From Emydura subglobosa (lineage: Eukaryota > Chordata > Testudines > Chelidae), in contig ML679954.1 of the NCBI GenBank assembly GCA_007922225.1, positions 19,383,619 through 19,447,618 of the forward strand: 64,000 nt of DNA. Direction: 5' to 3'. The position numbers and the translations under genes were made by a program. Of this stretch, positions 44,601-49,000 are shown one piece after another. The notes under the pieces were generated by a model. That model did not search any database. It saw only the letters and a program-made list of their open reading frames with translations, and was not told the DNA's origin. Within the stretch, counting starts at the first letter, position 1; every line of letters starts with the position of its first letter.

Positions 44601-47475
44601 GCTGCCGCCGATTCTCCCCCCCTTGCTGCCGCCGATAAACCCCAGCGCCAAATCCCTCCCCCTTGCCGCCGCTGTTAAACCCCGCCGCCGCCAAATCTCT
44701 TCCCCCGCCACCGGCCAGAAAACCCTGGGCCGCCAAATTAAACCCCCCCCTGCCGCGAAACCCATTTTCTGCTGCAGAGAAACTGAACCACCGCCGCTAA
44801 AAATCCCATCCTCTCTGCCGCCGAAAACTGGGAAACGGCGGCAGGGTTTCGGCGGAGAGCATCGATCCCTCCACACAACCCCGCAATTTTACCGAGTCCT
44901 ACTCGGGCCAGGTACAGTCAGGTGAAGCGGTACTTGACCCGACTATACCTGACCCGAGTGGTACTCTGTAAAAAAAGGTTGAGAACCGCTGTTGTACTGT
45001 GTTTCTGGGCGACACCCTGACAGGATGGCTTCAGCACAAGCGCCTGCTTAATGGCCCATTAAGGAAACTCACAGGTACAATGGGCCAGGGGGAGAAGCCA
45101 GTGACATACCTGATGAGTCACCAGTCACTCATGTGACCCTGGACTCCATCCTATTCCTATAAATTTCCACAAGCAGCATGGCAAAGGCCAAAGGACATAA
45201 AAGGCAGCTGCACCACATCCATTTTGTCTTCTGCGTACCTCTGGATCAACTCATCTACAACTAAACTGATGCCATGAAACAAAAGGACTGAGACCCATCC
45301 AGGTACTGGATGTACACTAGAGGGACTGTACAAACCTGCAAACTCCACAATTCTATTAGAAACCTGATATATATGGACTTTCACATCAATTGTATTTGTC
45401 TGATTGCTTTAATCCTTTAACATTTCTCTTACAGTTTCTTTCCTTTTATAATAAACCTTTAGTTTTAGTTACTAAAGGATTGGCTGGCAGCATGGTATTT
45501 TGGGTAAGATCAAAACTTATATTGTGTGGCTGACCCTTTGGGGTCAGGAGAAACCTTTTTGGTAAAGAGCATAGAGTTTTAAATAACTCATCTCTTTACT
45601 GGACCTAGTGGCTGATTGGGAGCCAGAGACTGAAATGCAGTAAAGGGGGCTGTGTATTATTTTGGCTTCTTGACAACCAGTGTGGGGAATCAGAAGCACT
45701 GTTTGTAGCTGGTTGGGAAGTCTGACTTCAGTGTCACCCACCAATGCTGGGAGAATCTGCTCTCCTTTTATACACCTTGGCATTTTCAGGTGGTTACCCT
45801 AGGCACGGATGGGTCACACTTTTGATTTTGAATGGGTTTTTTCCAGAGTTATTTTGGATAGCTACATGCTCTCTGCACTTACCATAAACTTAAAAAATCC
45901 ACATTAAAAAAAACATGCCAATATAGCTGAAGCATAGAAGCACAATGCAAGATAATCCATAATCAGACACACCAGGATAATAAGCTAAAGACACTTTTCT
46001 ACTTCAATAATTCACCATTTCCAAATGGGAAAAGAACAACTGTGCAGTGTACCCTGATGTTCATCAGAACTGGGCTATTTCAGGTCAAAGGAGAACAAAT
46101 TCCAAGGTAACATTGAACCGAATATCTTCTGTGAGCCCCCAATTCATCCTTGTCTACACTAATAGAAATAATTGCAAAATTTTGACTTACAAGCAGACAC
46201 AAATAATAAGACAAATATAGTTAATGTTAATTAAAAATATACTTCTTACCTTTTTCTTTGGAGGCTGTTCAGCAACACCCAGCAACACAGCCTGATGTTT
46301 TACAATGCCATTAACAATAAAAGTTACTAATTCTCGGACTTTCTCTTCTTCTAACGGTGTCCATGTTATAGAAATAAAGATTCTTTCTCCAGACTATGAG
46401 AGAATGAAGCATTCAAAGAACATAAAACAAAAACATTGTAAGGACATGAAAATATTTGTAAGAGAAAAATCAGAGAAAAAAGTGTTAATTCAAAACATTT
46501 GCAGACAGTAAAGTGCTACTGAGTTCATAAATATGGATTTATGTGTCTAAATTTAAGCGCTCGACTTAAAAAATGTTGCCTTCTTAAATTAATTTACAGT
46601 TGTCATAATGGAGAACAGGTGAGAAAATACAAAAATCTACAAGAGAGAGAGAGATCAGAAGACAGAACAGAAGTAAGAAGAAAGACAAGAATGTGATTAT
46701 TTACTGCCAGGAAAACCTGGCAAAGCTATTTCATTGCAATGCTAGCTGCAGGAATGATCCTCTTAAGGTTCACATTTGGCATATACATTTGTAACGCTGG
46801 GGGAAAGGGGGATCTGACAGAGCACTGTAAGCAAGAAGGTGAATTACAGACATACAAGAGTTAACACGGTCAAATACCCTGAATAATTAACAGCACTTAA
46901 GTAAAATTTGAAACAAACGCTCCACAGGAGGGGGCATTAAGCACGAGTGCCAGGAGGTTGCGCGGACAAGGTGCCCACCAGCGGCGGCCCGTTATTCCCG
47001 GGGAAGAGACCCGTCGCCCAGGAAGGGCAGTACCCCAGCGGAGCGAGCCGCTCTGCCCTGCCCCCGACACCGCCCGCACGAGCCGCGCAGTCCAGCCGCG
47101 GGCTGGGCCGGGCACTGCGGGACACGGAGCCGCACGAGGCAGCAGCGGCTCGGGCTCTGCCCCCAGCCCTACCTGGATGAGGAAACGCCGGCGCTCCAGG
47201 CTGAAGCCCGTGGCGGGAGCCGGGAAACGGTCGATAACCACGTCGGCCTCCTCCGGGTTGGGGTTGTCTACGGCCAGGAGGCGGGTGCGGGAGGCGCCCG
47301 GCCGGAGGCTGCCGAAGCTAAGGAAGGGAGGCCGGGAGAAGTGGCGGAGAGTCAGCACGGCCGGGTCCTCCTCCTCCTTCGACTCCTCCGCCCAGCGGCG
47401 CCTCCGCCGCCCGGGGCTCTCACTCCCGGTCGGGCTCAGCTCCCAGGCAGCGGCGGCTCCCCGATGTCCAGCCAT
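2410..47475 (-). CDS. ASPM: ASPM, complete gene (28 coding exons)
   Basis: This is the spindle-pole protein ASPM, which focuses microtubule minus ends, binds calmodulin through IQ motifs and keeps mitotic spindles oriented; loss causes primary microcephaly in humans. The 28 exons listed separately sum to 10,263 nt and read through in one frame to TAA at 2626-2628, giving 3,420 residues. Order of domains: ASH domain about 30-149, Ser-Pro-rich linker 150-690, conserved helical segment 690-840, calponin-homology domains about 880-1210, IQ repeats about 1215-3160, and a C-terminal helical-repeat region to 3420. Exon boundaries use gt-ag sites wherever I could read them. The start ATG at 47475 has G at -3 and +4; a further in-frame ATG at 47589 lacks similarity downstream and is less likely. 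No disabling change was seen. Identity rests on residue-level similarity to human ASPM along the whole length, and on ZBTB41 as neighbour. Confidence 0.98.
2626..2731 (-). CDS. ASPM: ASPM exon 28, C-terminus and stop
   Basis: 106-nt terminal exon: [20 protein letters not shown] then [11 protein letters not shown] and TAA. Human ends MDTLGIPY, so this protein has Ala for Pro and one extra His at the end. The acceptor is ctgcag. Confidence 0.97.
2809..2981 (-). CDS. ASPM: ASPM exon 27
   Basis: 173-nt exon: [20 protein letters not shown] and [15 protein letters not shown] (human [20 protein letters not shown] and FIPETPVRTRIVSR). Ends in phase 2 before gtaaga. Confidence 0.96.
2982..4006 (-). 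other. ASPM intron 26
   Basis: 1.0-kb AT-rich intron, nothing recognised. Confidence 0.75.
4007..4183 (-). CDS. ASPM: ASPM exon 26
   Basis: 177-nt phase 0-0 exon: [39 protein letters not shown] and KRAS. Acceptor tttaag, donor tct|gtaagt. Confidence 0.97.
4184..5290 (-). other. ASPM intron 25
   Basis: 1.1-kb AT-rich intron without a recognised element. Confidence 0.75.
5291..5445 (-). CDS. ASPM: ASPM exon 25
   Basis: 155-nt exon: [40 protein letters not shown] and VLLNVSK; armadillo/HEAT-like helices, nearly identical to human. Phase 1-0; donor aag|gtattt. Confidence 0.98.
5446..5919 (-). other. ASPM intron 24
   Basis: 474-bp AT-rich intron, nothing recognised. Confidence 0.75.
5920..6112 (-). 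CDS. ASPM: ASPM exon 24
   Basis: 193-nt exon: [40 protein letters not shown] and LAALKHL, beginning the C-terminal helical-repeat region. Starts phase 0, ends phase 1 before gttagt. Confidence 0.97.
6113..6535 (-). other. ASPM intron 23
   Basis: 423-bp AT-rich intron, nothing recognised. Confidence 0.75.
6536..6727 (-). CDS. ASPM: ASPM exon 23
   Basis: 192-nt phase 0-0 exon, residues 3090-3153: [18 protein letters not shown] (human [18 protein letters not shown]) and [16 protein letters not shown]. Contains the last full IQ motifs. Donor cag|gtatgt. Confidence 0.97.
7440..7790 (-). repeat. Outer DIRS 3' terminal repeat region
   Basis: Contains gatgtgttgctcatatccat near 7470, an inverted version near 7680 and a third version near 7745. 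The block 7540-7640 (ggtatatgaggaactggcag and flanks) is the inverse of 18250-18350. Confidence 0.75.
7853..8879 (-). pseudogene. Outer DIRS tyrosine recombinase, broken
   Basis: Two overlapping reading frames give one recombinase. The upstream part (8463-8879) is the SAM-like core-binding domain: [20 protein letters not shown] and [19 protein letters not shown]. The downstream part (7853-8482) is the catalytic domain, with [13 protein letters not shown] carrying the first catalytic Arg and a conserved [15 protein letters not shown] segment. The final HxxR/Tyr motif region is scrambled by indels, and the frame shifts between the two halves. This enzyme would integrate the circular DNA copy; here it is dead. 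Confidence 0.8.
8942..9744 (-). pseudogene. Outer DIRS reverse transcriptase, fragment with RNase H deleted
   Basis: From upstream to downstream: [19 protein letters not shown] (fingers, 9550-9744), [19 protein letters not shown] and [11 protein letters not shown] (palm with the YxDD catalytic motif, about 9400-9530), then directly [20 protein letters not shown] and LIHKVLLK (8942-9280), which lies after RNase H in DIRS proteins. The RNase H segment present in the inner copy (11714-12079) is missing. The upstream end is cut at 9743 by the inner element. Confidence 0.8.
9744..10090 (-). repeat. Inner DIRS 3' terminal repeat and internal complementary region
   Basis: Holds the 3' terminal repeat (9797-9975). 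It also has a local inverted pair, 9744-9800 against about 9991-10041, sharing gatgtgttgctcatgtccat and its complement. The segment at 10051-10083 is complementary to the element's 5' end. On the ASPM sense strand it contains ctggtaagtaa near 9750, a strong splice-donor-like motif. Confidence 0.78.
10122..11074 (-). pseudogene. Inner DIRS tyrosine recombinase, broken
   Basis: Three segments in changing frames. 10814-11074 is the core-binding domain ([24 protein letters not shown]). 10490-10675 is the mid-domain ([20 protein letters not shown]). 10122-10421 is the C-terminal catalytic part, [20 protein letters not shown] followed by HIFAAHY, whose Tyr is in the place of the catalytic nucleophile in DIRS recombinases. 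At least two frameshifts are present. Confidence 0.82.
11200..12936 (-). pseudogene. Inner DIRS reverse transcriptase-RNase H, broken
   Basis: From upstream to downstream: [20 protein letters not shown] (12751-12936, fingers), [12 protein letters not shown] (about 12360-12395, palm YxDD), [19 protein letters not shown] (about 12200-12270), [14 protein letters not shown] with [19 protein letters not shown] and [13 protein letters not shown] (11714-12079; DIRS RNase H with Asp, Glu and Asp of the active site), then [20 protein letters not shown] (11200-11487). Frame changes between segments show it is inactive. Confidence 0.82.
12780..15470 (-). pseudogene. Inner DIRS gag, broken
   Basis: The N-terminal part (14484-15470) has [20 protein letters not shown] with a CxxC, and [11 protein letters not shown]. 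The core (13298-13876) includes [34 protein letters not shown] and [20 protein letters not shown]. The C-terminal part (12780-13355) includes [20 protein letters not shown] and [15 protein letters not shown], as in DIRS capsid-like proteins, and then runs into the start of the polymerase reading frame. Gag would form the element's particle. Several frame changes between 13890 and 14520. Confidence 0.78.
15595..15790 (-). repeat. Inner DIRS 5' terminal repeat
   Basis: The block 15598-15765 reads as the inverse of 9797-9975, and ends at gaagaagaacc next to the resumed outer element. An aac at this end and an aac at the left junction (9740-9742) fit recombinase joining at a short identical core. 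Confidence 0.8.
15791..18240 (-). pseudogene. Outer DIRS gag and 5' leader, heavily degraded
   Basis: Similarity to the inner copy's gag is patchy and split among frames. Visible parts are an Arg-Ser-rich stretch (16862-17281: [18 protein letters not shown]), EAALRLASE (about 17890-17916, matching the inner copy) and a lysine-rich cysteine segment near 17970. Many stops; non-functional. Confidence 0.7.
18245..18435 (-). repeat. Outer DIRS 5' terminal repeat
   Basis: The segment with gcctcatataccgtgacatg and gggatctgctaaggg, ending in ctactgtggaatggacatga, is the inverse of the 3' terminal repeat at 7470-7680 and matches the inner element's 15598-15790. Confidence 0.78.
18945..19094 (-). CDS. 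ASPM: ASPM exon 22
   Basis: 150-nt phase 0-0 exon: [20 protein letters not shown] and SSVIYIQ, matching human [20 protein letters not shown]. Donor cag|gttagc. It borders the transposon-filled intron 22. Confidence 0.96.
19095..19508 (-). other. ASPM intron 21
   Basis: 414-bp AT-rich intron, nothing recognised. Confidence 0.75.
19509..19718 (-). CDS. ASPM: ASPM exon 21
   Basis: 210-nt phase 0-0 exon, residues 2970-3039: [34 protein letters not shown] and [15 protein letters not shown], three IQ motifs matching human in order. Acceptor tgtag, donor aag|gtaagt. Confidence 0.97.
19719..21032 (-). other. ASPM intron 20
   Basis: Contains a 311-bp Tigger-like MITE (20035-20345, listed). Flanks are unique AT-rich sequence. 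Confidence 0.75.
20035..20345. mobile_element. Tigger-like MITE
   Basis: Begins cagtagaacctcagaattac and ends with the inverse, gttcataactgaggttctactg, flanked by TA on both sides (20033-20034, 20346-20347). Inner repeats of gttacgaac occur near the right end. The TA target and the end sequence indicate a Tc1/mariner (pogo/Tigger) derivative; no coding capacity. Confidence 0.78.
21033..21192 (-). CDS. ASPM: ASPM exon 20
   Basis: 160-nt exon with [20 protein letters not shown] and [16 protein letters not shown], two IQ motifs. Phase 2-0; donor aag|gtattt. Confidence 0.95.
21193..21944 (-). other. ASPM intron 19
   Basis: 752-bp AT-rich intron. No gene or recognised repeat. Confidence 0.75.
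21945..22111 (-). CDS. ASPM: ASPM exon 19
   Basis: 167-nt exon encoding residues 2861-2915: [18 protein letters not shown] and [10 protein letters not shown] (human KIQAWYRCWRAHKEY and KIIQGCF). Two IQ motifs. Starts phase 0, ends phase 2 before gtaatg. Confidence 0.94.
22112..24122 (-). other. ASPM intron 18
   Basis: 2.0 kb intron. A C-rich run at about 22168-22198 makes the transcribed strand a G-rich tract close to the exon 19 acceptor (listed). An A run lies near 23145. The central 22,750-23,800 part is purine/pyrimidine-biased unique sequence without a recognised element. Confidence 0.7.
22168..22198 (-). repeat. G-rich tract in ASPM intron 18
   Basis: On the ASPM transcript strand this reads as three G runs of six or more separated by short non-G gaps, 57-87 nt upstream of the exon 19 splice acceptor. 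It meets the simple pattern for a possible quadruplex; any effect on splicing is inference. Confidence 0.7.
24123..28745 (-). CDS. ASPM: ASPM exon 18, giant IQ-repeat exon
   Basis: A single 4,623-nt exon, exactly 1,541 codons (residues 1320-2860) with no stop, begins [13 protein letters not shown] and ends STITIQ before a gtacat donor. It is built almost entirely of calmodulin-binding IQ motifs about 23-27 residues apart; I estimate roughly sixty. Units alternate in recognisable types: [11 protein letters not shown], IQSxYRMH and IQxxYRA, so that three or so motifs form a larger unit of about 70-75 residues. In human the equivalent exon is also the largest (about 4.7 kb from memory). The array forms a long helix that carries calmodulin and light chains near the spindle pole. 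The intact frame over this length argues for strong selection. Confidence 0.98.
28746..29767 (-). other. ASPM intron 17
   Basis: AT-rich intron with a poly-A run at about 28855-28878 on the given strand. Nothing else recognised. Confidence 0.75.
29768..29962 (-). CDS. ASPM: ASPM exon 17 (IQ motifs)
   Basis: 195-nt phase 0-0 exon: [40 protein letters not shown] and the start of SATVIQ, giving two to three IQ motifs. Donor cag|gtacga. Confidence 0.97.
29963..31294 (-). other. ASPM intron 16
   Basis: 1.3 kb AT-rich intron with no recognisable gene or mobile element. Confidence 0.7.
31295..31423 (-). CDS. ASPM: ASPM exon 16
   Basis: 129-nt exon of 43 codons: [20 protein letters not shown] then [14 protein letters not shown], the first IQ motif. 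Phase 0-0; donor cag|gtattt. Confidence 0.97.
31520..31665 (-). CDS. ASPM: ASPM exon 15 (CH2)
   Basis: 146-nt exon encoding [20 protein letters not shown] and [20 protein letters not shown], the end of the CH2 domain. Ends phase 0 at aag|gtgaga. Confidence 0.98.
31766..31970 (-). CDS. ASPM: ASPM exon 14 (CH2)
   Basis: 205-nt exon encoding [20 protein letters not shown] and [20 protein letters not shown], the CH2 core, nearly identical to human. Ends in phase 1 before gtgagt. Confidence 0.98.
31971..33515 (-). other. ASPM intron 13
   Basis: 1.5 kb of unique AT-rich intron. I see no convincing gene or repeat. Confidence 0.7.
33516..33731 (-). CDS. ASPM: ASPM exon 13
   Basis: 216-nt phase 0-0 exon encoding [20 protein letters not shown] and on to [20 protein letters not shown], leading into the second calponin-homology domain. 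The middle (about residues 1048-1072) differs most from human. Donor aag|gtaagc. Confidence 0.97.
33870..34090. repeat. CR1-like LINE fragment in ASPM intron 12
   Basis: Contains catgctggatcaaattat, agtgcccagtaccatatgct and gggaaattaccttcctaacc in the order found in CR1 3' regions. Diverged. Confidence 0.5.
34386..34558. repeat. Near-perfect 62-nt inverted repeat in ASPM intron 12
   Basis: The left arm 34386-34447 and right arm 34497-34558 are complementary over 62 nt with a single mismatch, separated by 49 nt. The arms start with tagtatacctataattgag and its complement. Transcribed as ASPM intron RNA it would fold into a long hairpin. No similarity to a known element was recognised. Confidence 0.92.
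35196..35281 (-). CDS. ASPM: ASPM exon 12 (CH1 end)
   Basis: 86-nt exon encoding [20 protein letters not shown] plus FAFQ; human is [20 protein letters not shown]. Ends phase 0. An 85-nt intron separates it from exon 11. Confidence 0.97.
35367..35512 (-). CDS. ASPM: ASPM exon 11 (CH1)
   Basis: 146-nt exon encoding [20 protein letters not shown] and [22 protein letters not shown]1 core. Phase 2-1; donor gtaaga. Confidence 0.97.
35612..35787 (-). CDS. ASPM: ASPM exon 10 (CH1)
   Basis: 176-nt exon, residues 887 to about 945: [20 protein letters not shown] and [20 protein letters not shown], within the first calponin-homology domain. Ends in phase 2 before gtaagt. Confidence 0.97.
35788..36610 (-). 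other. ASPM intron 9
   Basis: Unique AT-rich intronic sequence. No gene or repeat recognised. Confidence 0.75.
36611..36741 (-). CDS. ASPM: ASPM exon 9
   Basis: 131-nt exon encoding [20 protein letters not shown] to [13 protein letters not shown], the beginning of the first calponin-homology region. The donor is aag|gtaaag; ends in phase 0. Confidence 0.97.
36831..36972 (-). CDS. ASPM: ASPM exon 8
   Basis: 142-nt exon encoding [20 protein letters not shown] and on to [11 protein letters not shown]; nearly identical to human. Starts phase 0, ends phase 1 before gtaact. Confidence 0.97.
36973..37660 (-). other. ASPM intron 7
   Basis: Unique AT-rich intron with a T-rich run near 37018-37040. 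Nothing else recognised. Confidence 0.75.
37661..37728 (-). CDS. ASPM: ASPM exon 7
   Basis: 68-nt exon encoding [20 protein letters not shown] plus GLE, matching human. Ends phase 0 at gaa|gtaagc. Confidence 0.97.
37866..38111 (-). CDS. ASPM: ASPM exon 6
   Basis: 246-nt exon encoding residues about 691-772: [34 protein letters not shown] and [11 protein letters not shown], strongly conserved with human. Phase 1-1. The acceptor is atcag and the donor ttg|gtaaga. Confidence 0.98.
38355..38445. mobile_element. Isolated DIRS terminal-repeat fragment in ASPM intron 5
   Basis: gctaagggaaaaaagttccg, ggggcgcgcacacacctata and gaatggatatgagcaatcac align with the ends of the DIRS terminal repeats at 15700-15790 and 18355-18435. 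No internal DIRS sequence accompanies it. Confidence 0.72.
38670..38816 (-). CDS. ASPM: ASPM exon 5
   Basis: 147-nt exon encoding [20 protein letters not shown] to [10 protein letters not shown], nearly identical to human in this stretch. Phase 1-1; donor aag|gtaaag. Confidence 0.97.
38817..40181 (-). other. ASPM intron 4
   Basis: Carries the 480-bp inverted-repeat element at about 39418-39896 (listed). The rest is unique AT-rich sequence with no gene. Confidence 0.75.
39418..39896. mobile_element. Foldback element with tRNA-like box motifs
   Basis: Both halves are inverted copies. cccagtggttagggcactca at the left matches the complement at the right end (gtgccctaaccactgggct), and an inner pair around 39550-39610 (gagtgggtctcaatctctcc) matches the complement of 39695-39760. 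A sequence like the RNA polymerase III B box (ggttcaagtcc) occurs near 39811. It could be a foldback MITE or two SINEs head to head. No coding capacity. Confidence 0.65.
40182..40271 (-). CDS. ASPM: ASPM exon 4
   Basis: 90-nt phase 1-1 exon encoding [10 protein letters not shown] to VKPLKT; matches human AVAQSSLTFIKPLKT. Acceptor ttttag, donor cag|gtaaac. Confidence 0.96.
40870..41085. repeat. MIR-like CORE-SINE in ASPM intron 3
   Basis: gacacagactccctatatga, ccttgggcaagtccttta and ccccattataaaatgagat follow the MIR consensus in forward order. Confidence 0.65.
41397..41951. mobile_element. Probable non-autonomous DNA transposon in ASPM intron 3
   Basis: Left end ggcctggctacactagagag and right end tatagacaaggtct are imperfect inverted repeats of a ggccttgtctacacta-type end. 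Repeated ttttgtcaacaaaa/ttttgtcggcag segments lie near the left. Target duplication not clear, superfamily not determined. The GC-richer interior contains spurious open frames. Confidence 0.5.
42734..44120 (-). CDS. ASPM: ASPM exon 3
   Basis: Large 1,387-nt exon encoding residues 150 to about 612, the low-complexity Ser/Pro-rich linker. It begins KSLWDAIKK (human SLWDTIKK) and includes [10 protein letters not shown] and [10 protein letters not shown] close to the human sequence. Many SP sites suggest phosphorylation by mitotic kinases (inference). Two copies of an ILSPDxF motif occur near 43490 and 43575. The acceptor is tttttcag and the donor cag|gtgagc; ends in phase 1. Confidence 0.97.
44492..44991. 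mobile_element. 500-bp GC-rich hAT element with 8-bp target duplication
   Basis: Begins caggggttctcaacc and ends ggttgagaaccgctg, 15-bp inverted ends with one mismatch, flanked by a perfect 8-bp duplication ttgtactg (44484-44491 and 44992-44999). The interior is made of CCGCCG-rich units, including a partly tandem unit of about 40 bp near 44620-44705, and ggtggtacgcg occurs twice near the left end. It stands out from its AT-rich intron. Confidence 0.88.
45000..45850. repeat. LTR-like interspersed repeat, unclassified
   Basis: Has a TATA-like cctataaattt near 45155, an AATAAA at about 45450, and phrases such as actaaaggattggctggcag that I associate with a repeated turtle sequence. No internal coding region and no clear duplication of the flanks. 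Could be a solo LTR or another retroposon; low certainty. Confidence 0.35.
46250..46393 (-). CDS. ASPM: ASPM exon 2
   Basis: Encodes residues 102-149 and completes the ASH domain ([16 protein letters not shown]; human ISVNWTPLKEGRVREI). Ends with KKK before a gtaaga donor, phase 0, 144 nt. Confidence 0.97.
46394..47172 (-). other. ASPM intron 1
   Basis: The half next to exon 1 is GC-rich and continues the CpG island; the half next to exon 2 is AT-rich with a short GA repeat near 46643. No gene or recognisable transposon was seen. Confidence 0.8.
47173..47475 (-). CDS. ASPM: ASPM exon 1
   Basis: Encodes residues 1-101, starting MAGHRG. It contains the first half of the ASH (ASPM-SPD2-Hydin) domain: the FLSFG, GASRT and [11 protein letters not shown] segments match human FLCFG, GASRT and LALDNPNEEVA. 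The donor is cag|gtaggg and the exon ends in phase 0. It is very GC-rich, unlike the rest of the gene, because it sits in the promoter CpG island. Confidence 0.96.
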
Positions 47476-47830
47476 AGCTCCCCGCGCAGCCCAGCAGAAC
47501 CGCACGAGCCAGCCGGACAAAAACCGGCGGCGGCGGCAGGGTAAGGTGAGGACAACAACAACGGACCCCTCCGTGCCTGGGCCAACCATTCAAACCCAGC
47601 GCCACCGCCAATCCCCAAGCGCGCTCACGGCCTGCCAATCACCACGCAGCCCTCTCCCAACCCGTCCACCAACCAGAGCACAGCGTCTTTACAGAATGCC
47701 AATCAGCGCACGGGTCTCACCCTCGCGTTCCTCCGCCAATCAGAAGGCGGCGTTTTATTTAAACAGTCCCGGGCCAGCGGCGAGCTCCTCACTGGGTGGA
47801 GCGGAAGCGGCGCCCATTGGGCCGGAGACC
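47476..47830 (-). promoter_or_regulatory. ASPM: ASPM promoter with CCAAT boxes and a CHR-like motif
   Basis: CpG-rich sequence directly upstream of the start codon. Four CCAAT pentamers stand at 47608, 47635, 47699 and 47736, all in the same orientation, and a TTTGAA (CHR core) on the ASPM strand at 47589-47594. CCAAT arrays with a CHR are typical of G2/M genes controlled by NF-Y and the DREAM/MuvB complex, which fits ASPM. No TATA box was seen. Binding is inferred, not shown. Confidence 0.6.
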
Positions 47831-47885
47831 CCAGCTCAGGGGAAGCCCCGGGAAGACGTTGCTGGGAGAAGTCCGCCCACTAAAC

Positions 47886-48170
47886 ATGCTGCACGTGGTC
47901 AGGGATGGAGCCACACCCTCCCCGCCCCCCAACACGCCTGTAGTTGGCACAGCTGCCCCCCAAGGCAAGCCGCTGCTGCCACCACCCAACAAGCTGATTG
48001 ACCAGAGGGAGCCCCCACCGCTCATGAACGCTCCCCCGCCGGAGCCGTGCGTTTCCTGGCCAAGGCGGACTCCGTCAAACGCTCCCTTCTGGCCTTAACA
48101 TGTACGACTGATGCATTAACAAACAGCATGTTGGAAAATGATCAAAAAGACAAAACCTACGTCCCCTACT
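47886..48170 (+). other. Unrecognised coding-like stretch divergent from ASPM
   Basis: I do not recognise this. An ATG at 47886 opens a proline-rich frame (MLHVVRDGATPSPPPNTPVV, then PLLPPPNKLIDQREPPPL). Around 48045 the plausible frame changes by one position, continuing RFLAKADSVKRSLLALT and MLENDQKDKTYVPY, and then meets a consensus splice donor gtgagt at 48171. It could be the first exon of a divergent transcript with a frameshift, a pseudogene fragment, or chance open frames in a CpG island. The composition changes from GC-rich to ordinary coding-like sequence without a stop in the second frame. Confidence 0.25.
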
Positions 48171-48814
48171 GTGAGTATGCTCACCTTTATTTCCAAATCG
48201 GTTGCACACTACGGAGGCAAGGTGCGTGAGGCAATATCTTTAAATGGACCCACCCTTGGTGGTGAGGGAGACGAGCTTTTTCAACTACACGCAGCTCTTT
48301 AGAAGCTGACCAACAGCAGTTAATCCCGCCACCGCCATTACCTCACCTATTTTGTCTCCCCGGTTCCTAGGACCAACATGGCTACAACACTGCATACCAT
48401 CGCACACTATACCTTACTGAATTTACAGAACATTTATTATATAGCAGCCCTTAGAACAAGTTAAAATATAAACACAGTGCAATCTCTGCCCTACAGTTTG
48501 CAATATAATACACGTGATTAGTAGCCAACAGGCTGTCTTCCCCGGTAGCTCGTCTTATACTTGCAAGAGTTCTACATCTACACAAGGAACGTCTATTGCC
48601 AGTCTGTACATGCATCGCCATGGACAGTCCTTGAGTAAGATAGCACAAGCTCTTCAGAATAATATCAATCTCACCTAAGCACCTGCCACAGATACCCATT
48701 TTATAAAAGAAATAGCTGAGTTTCAATATGTGTATTTGGGCTGTGCTAATACAATAAGCATTTTTGGCAAGCAGAGCTATAGTGTAGTTCTCCTTATAGA
48801 ATAGCAGACAGGAT

Positions 48815-48945
48815 GGATCATTTGATGATTACCTGTTCTATTAATGGCCTCTGAAGCCCCTGGCATTGGCCACGGTCAGAAGACATGATATTGGGCTAGA
48901 TGGACCATTAGTCTAACCCAGTATGACCATTATGTTCCAGTACAG
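48815..48945. repeat. CR1-type LINE 3' fragment
   Basis: ggatcatttgatgattacct, cctggcattggccac and gggctagatggaccattagt match a widespread CR1 3' region of turtles and other sauropsids. Confidence 0.7.
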
Positions 48946-49000
48946 ACTAGGTTTTCAGAAATATTTGCCACCTACAATTGAGGCCAGATTTTCAAACAAG

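Larger units (their letters stand above)
44121..46249 (-). other. ASPM intron 2, transposon-rich
   Basis: Holds a GC-rich hAT element (44492-44991) and next to it an LTR-like interspersed repeat (about 45000-45850), both listed separately. The remainder is AT-rich; near 46130 a short remnant shares ttgtctacactaa with the element in intron 3. Confidence 0.7.
47831..49000. other. Intergenic region upstream of ASPM
   Basis: The CpG-rich part runs to about 48100 and includes an unrecognised coding-like stretch on the plus strand (listed). From 48240 the sequence becomes AT-rich, with a CR1-type fragment at 48815-48945 (listed). Confidence 0.6.

Noticed and set aside
44401..44925. Plus-strand open frame of 174 codons
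   Set aside because: It is created by the CCG repeats of the hAT element and is proline/lysine low-complexity sequence.
47475..47589. In-frame upstream ATG at 47589 as the ASPM start
   Set aside because: The 38 extra residues lack similarity to other ASPM proteins and the ATG at 47475 has a good context and matches the family start.
46958..48001. Plus-strand open frame of 347 codons across the ASPM first exon
   Set aside because: It is antisense to a well-supported exon in very GC-rich sequence, where stop codons are rare; composition is Arg/Pro/Ala-rich with no domain.
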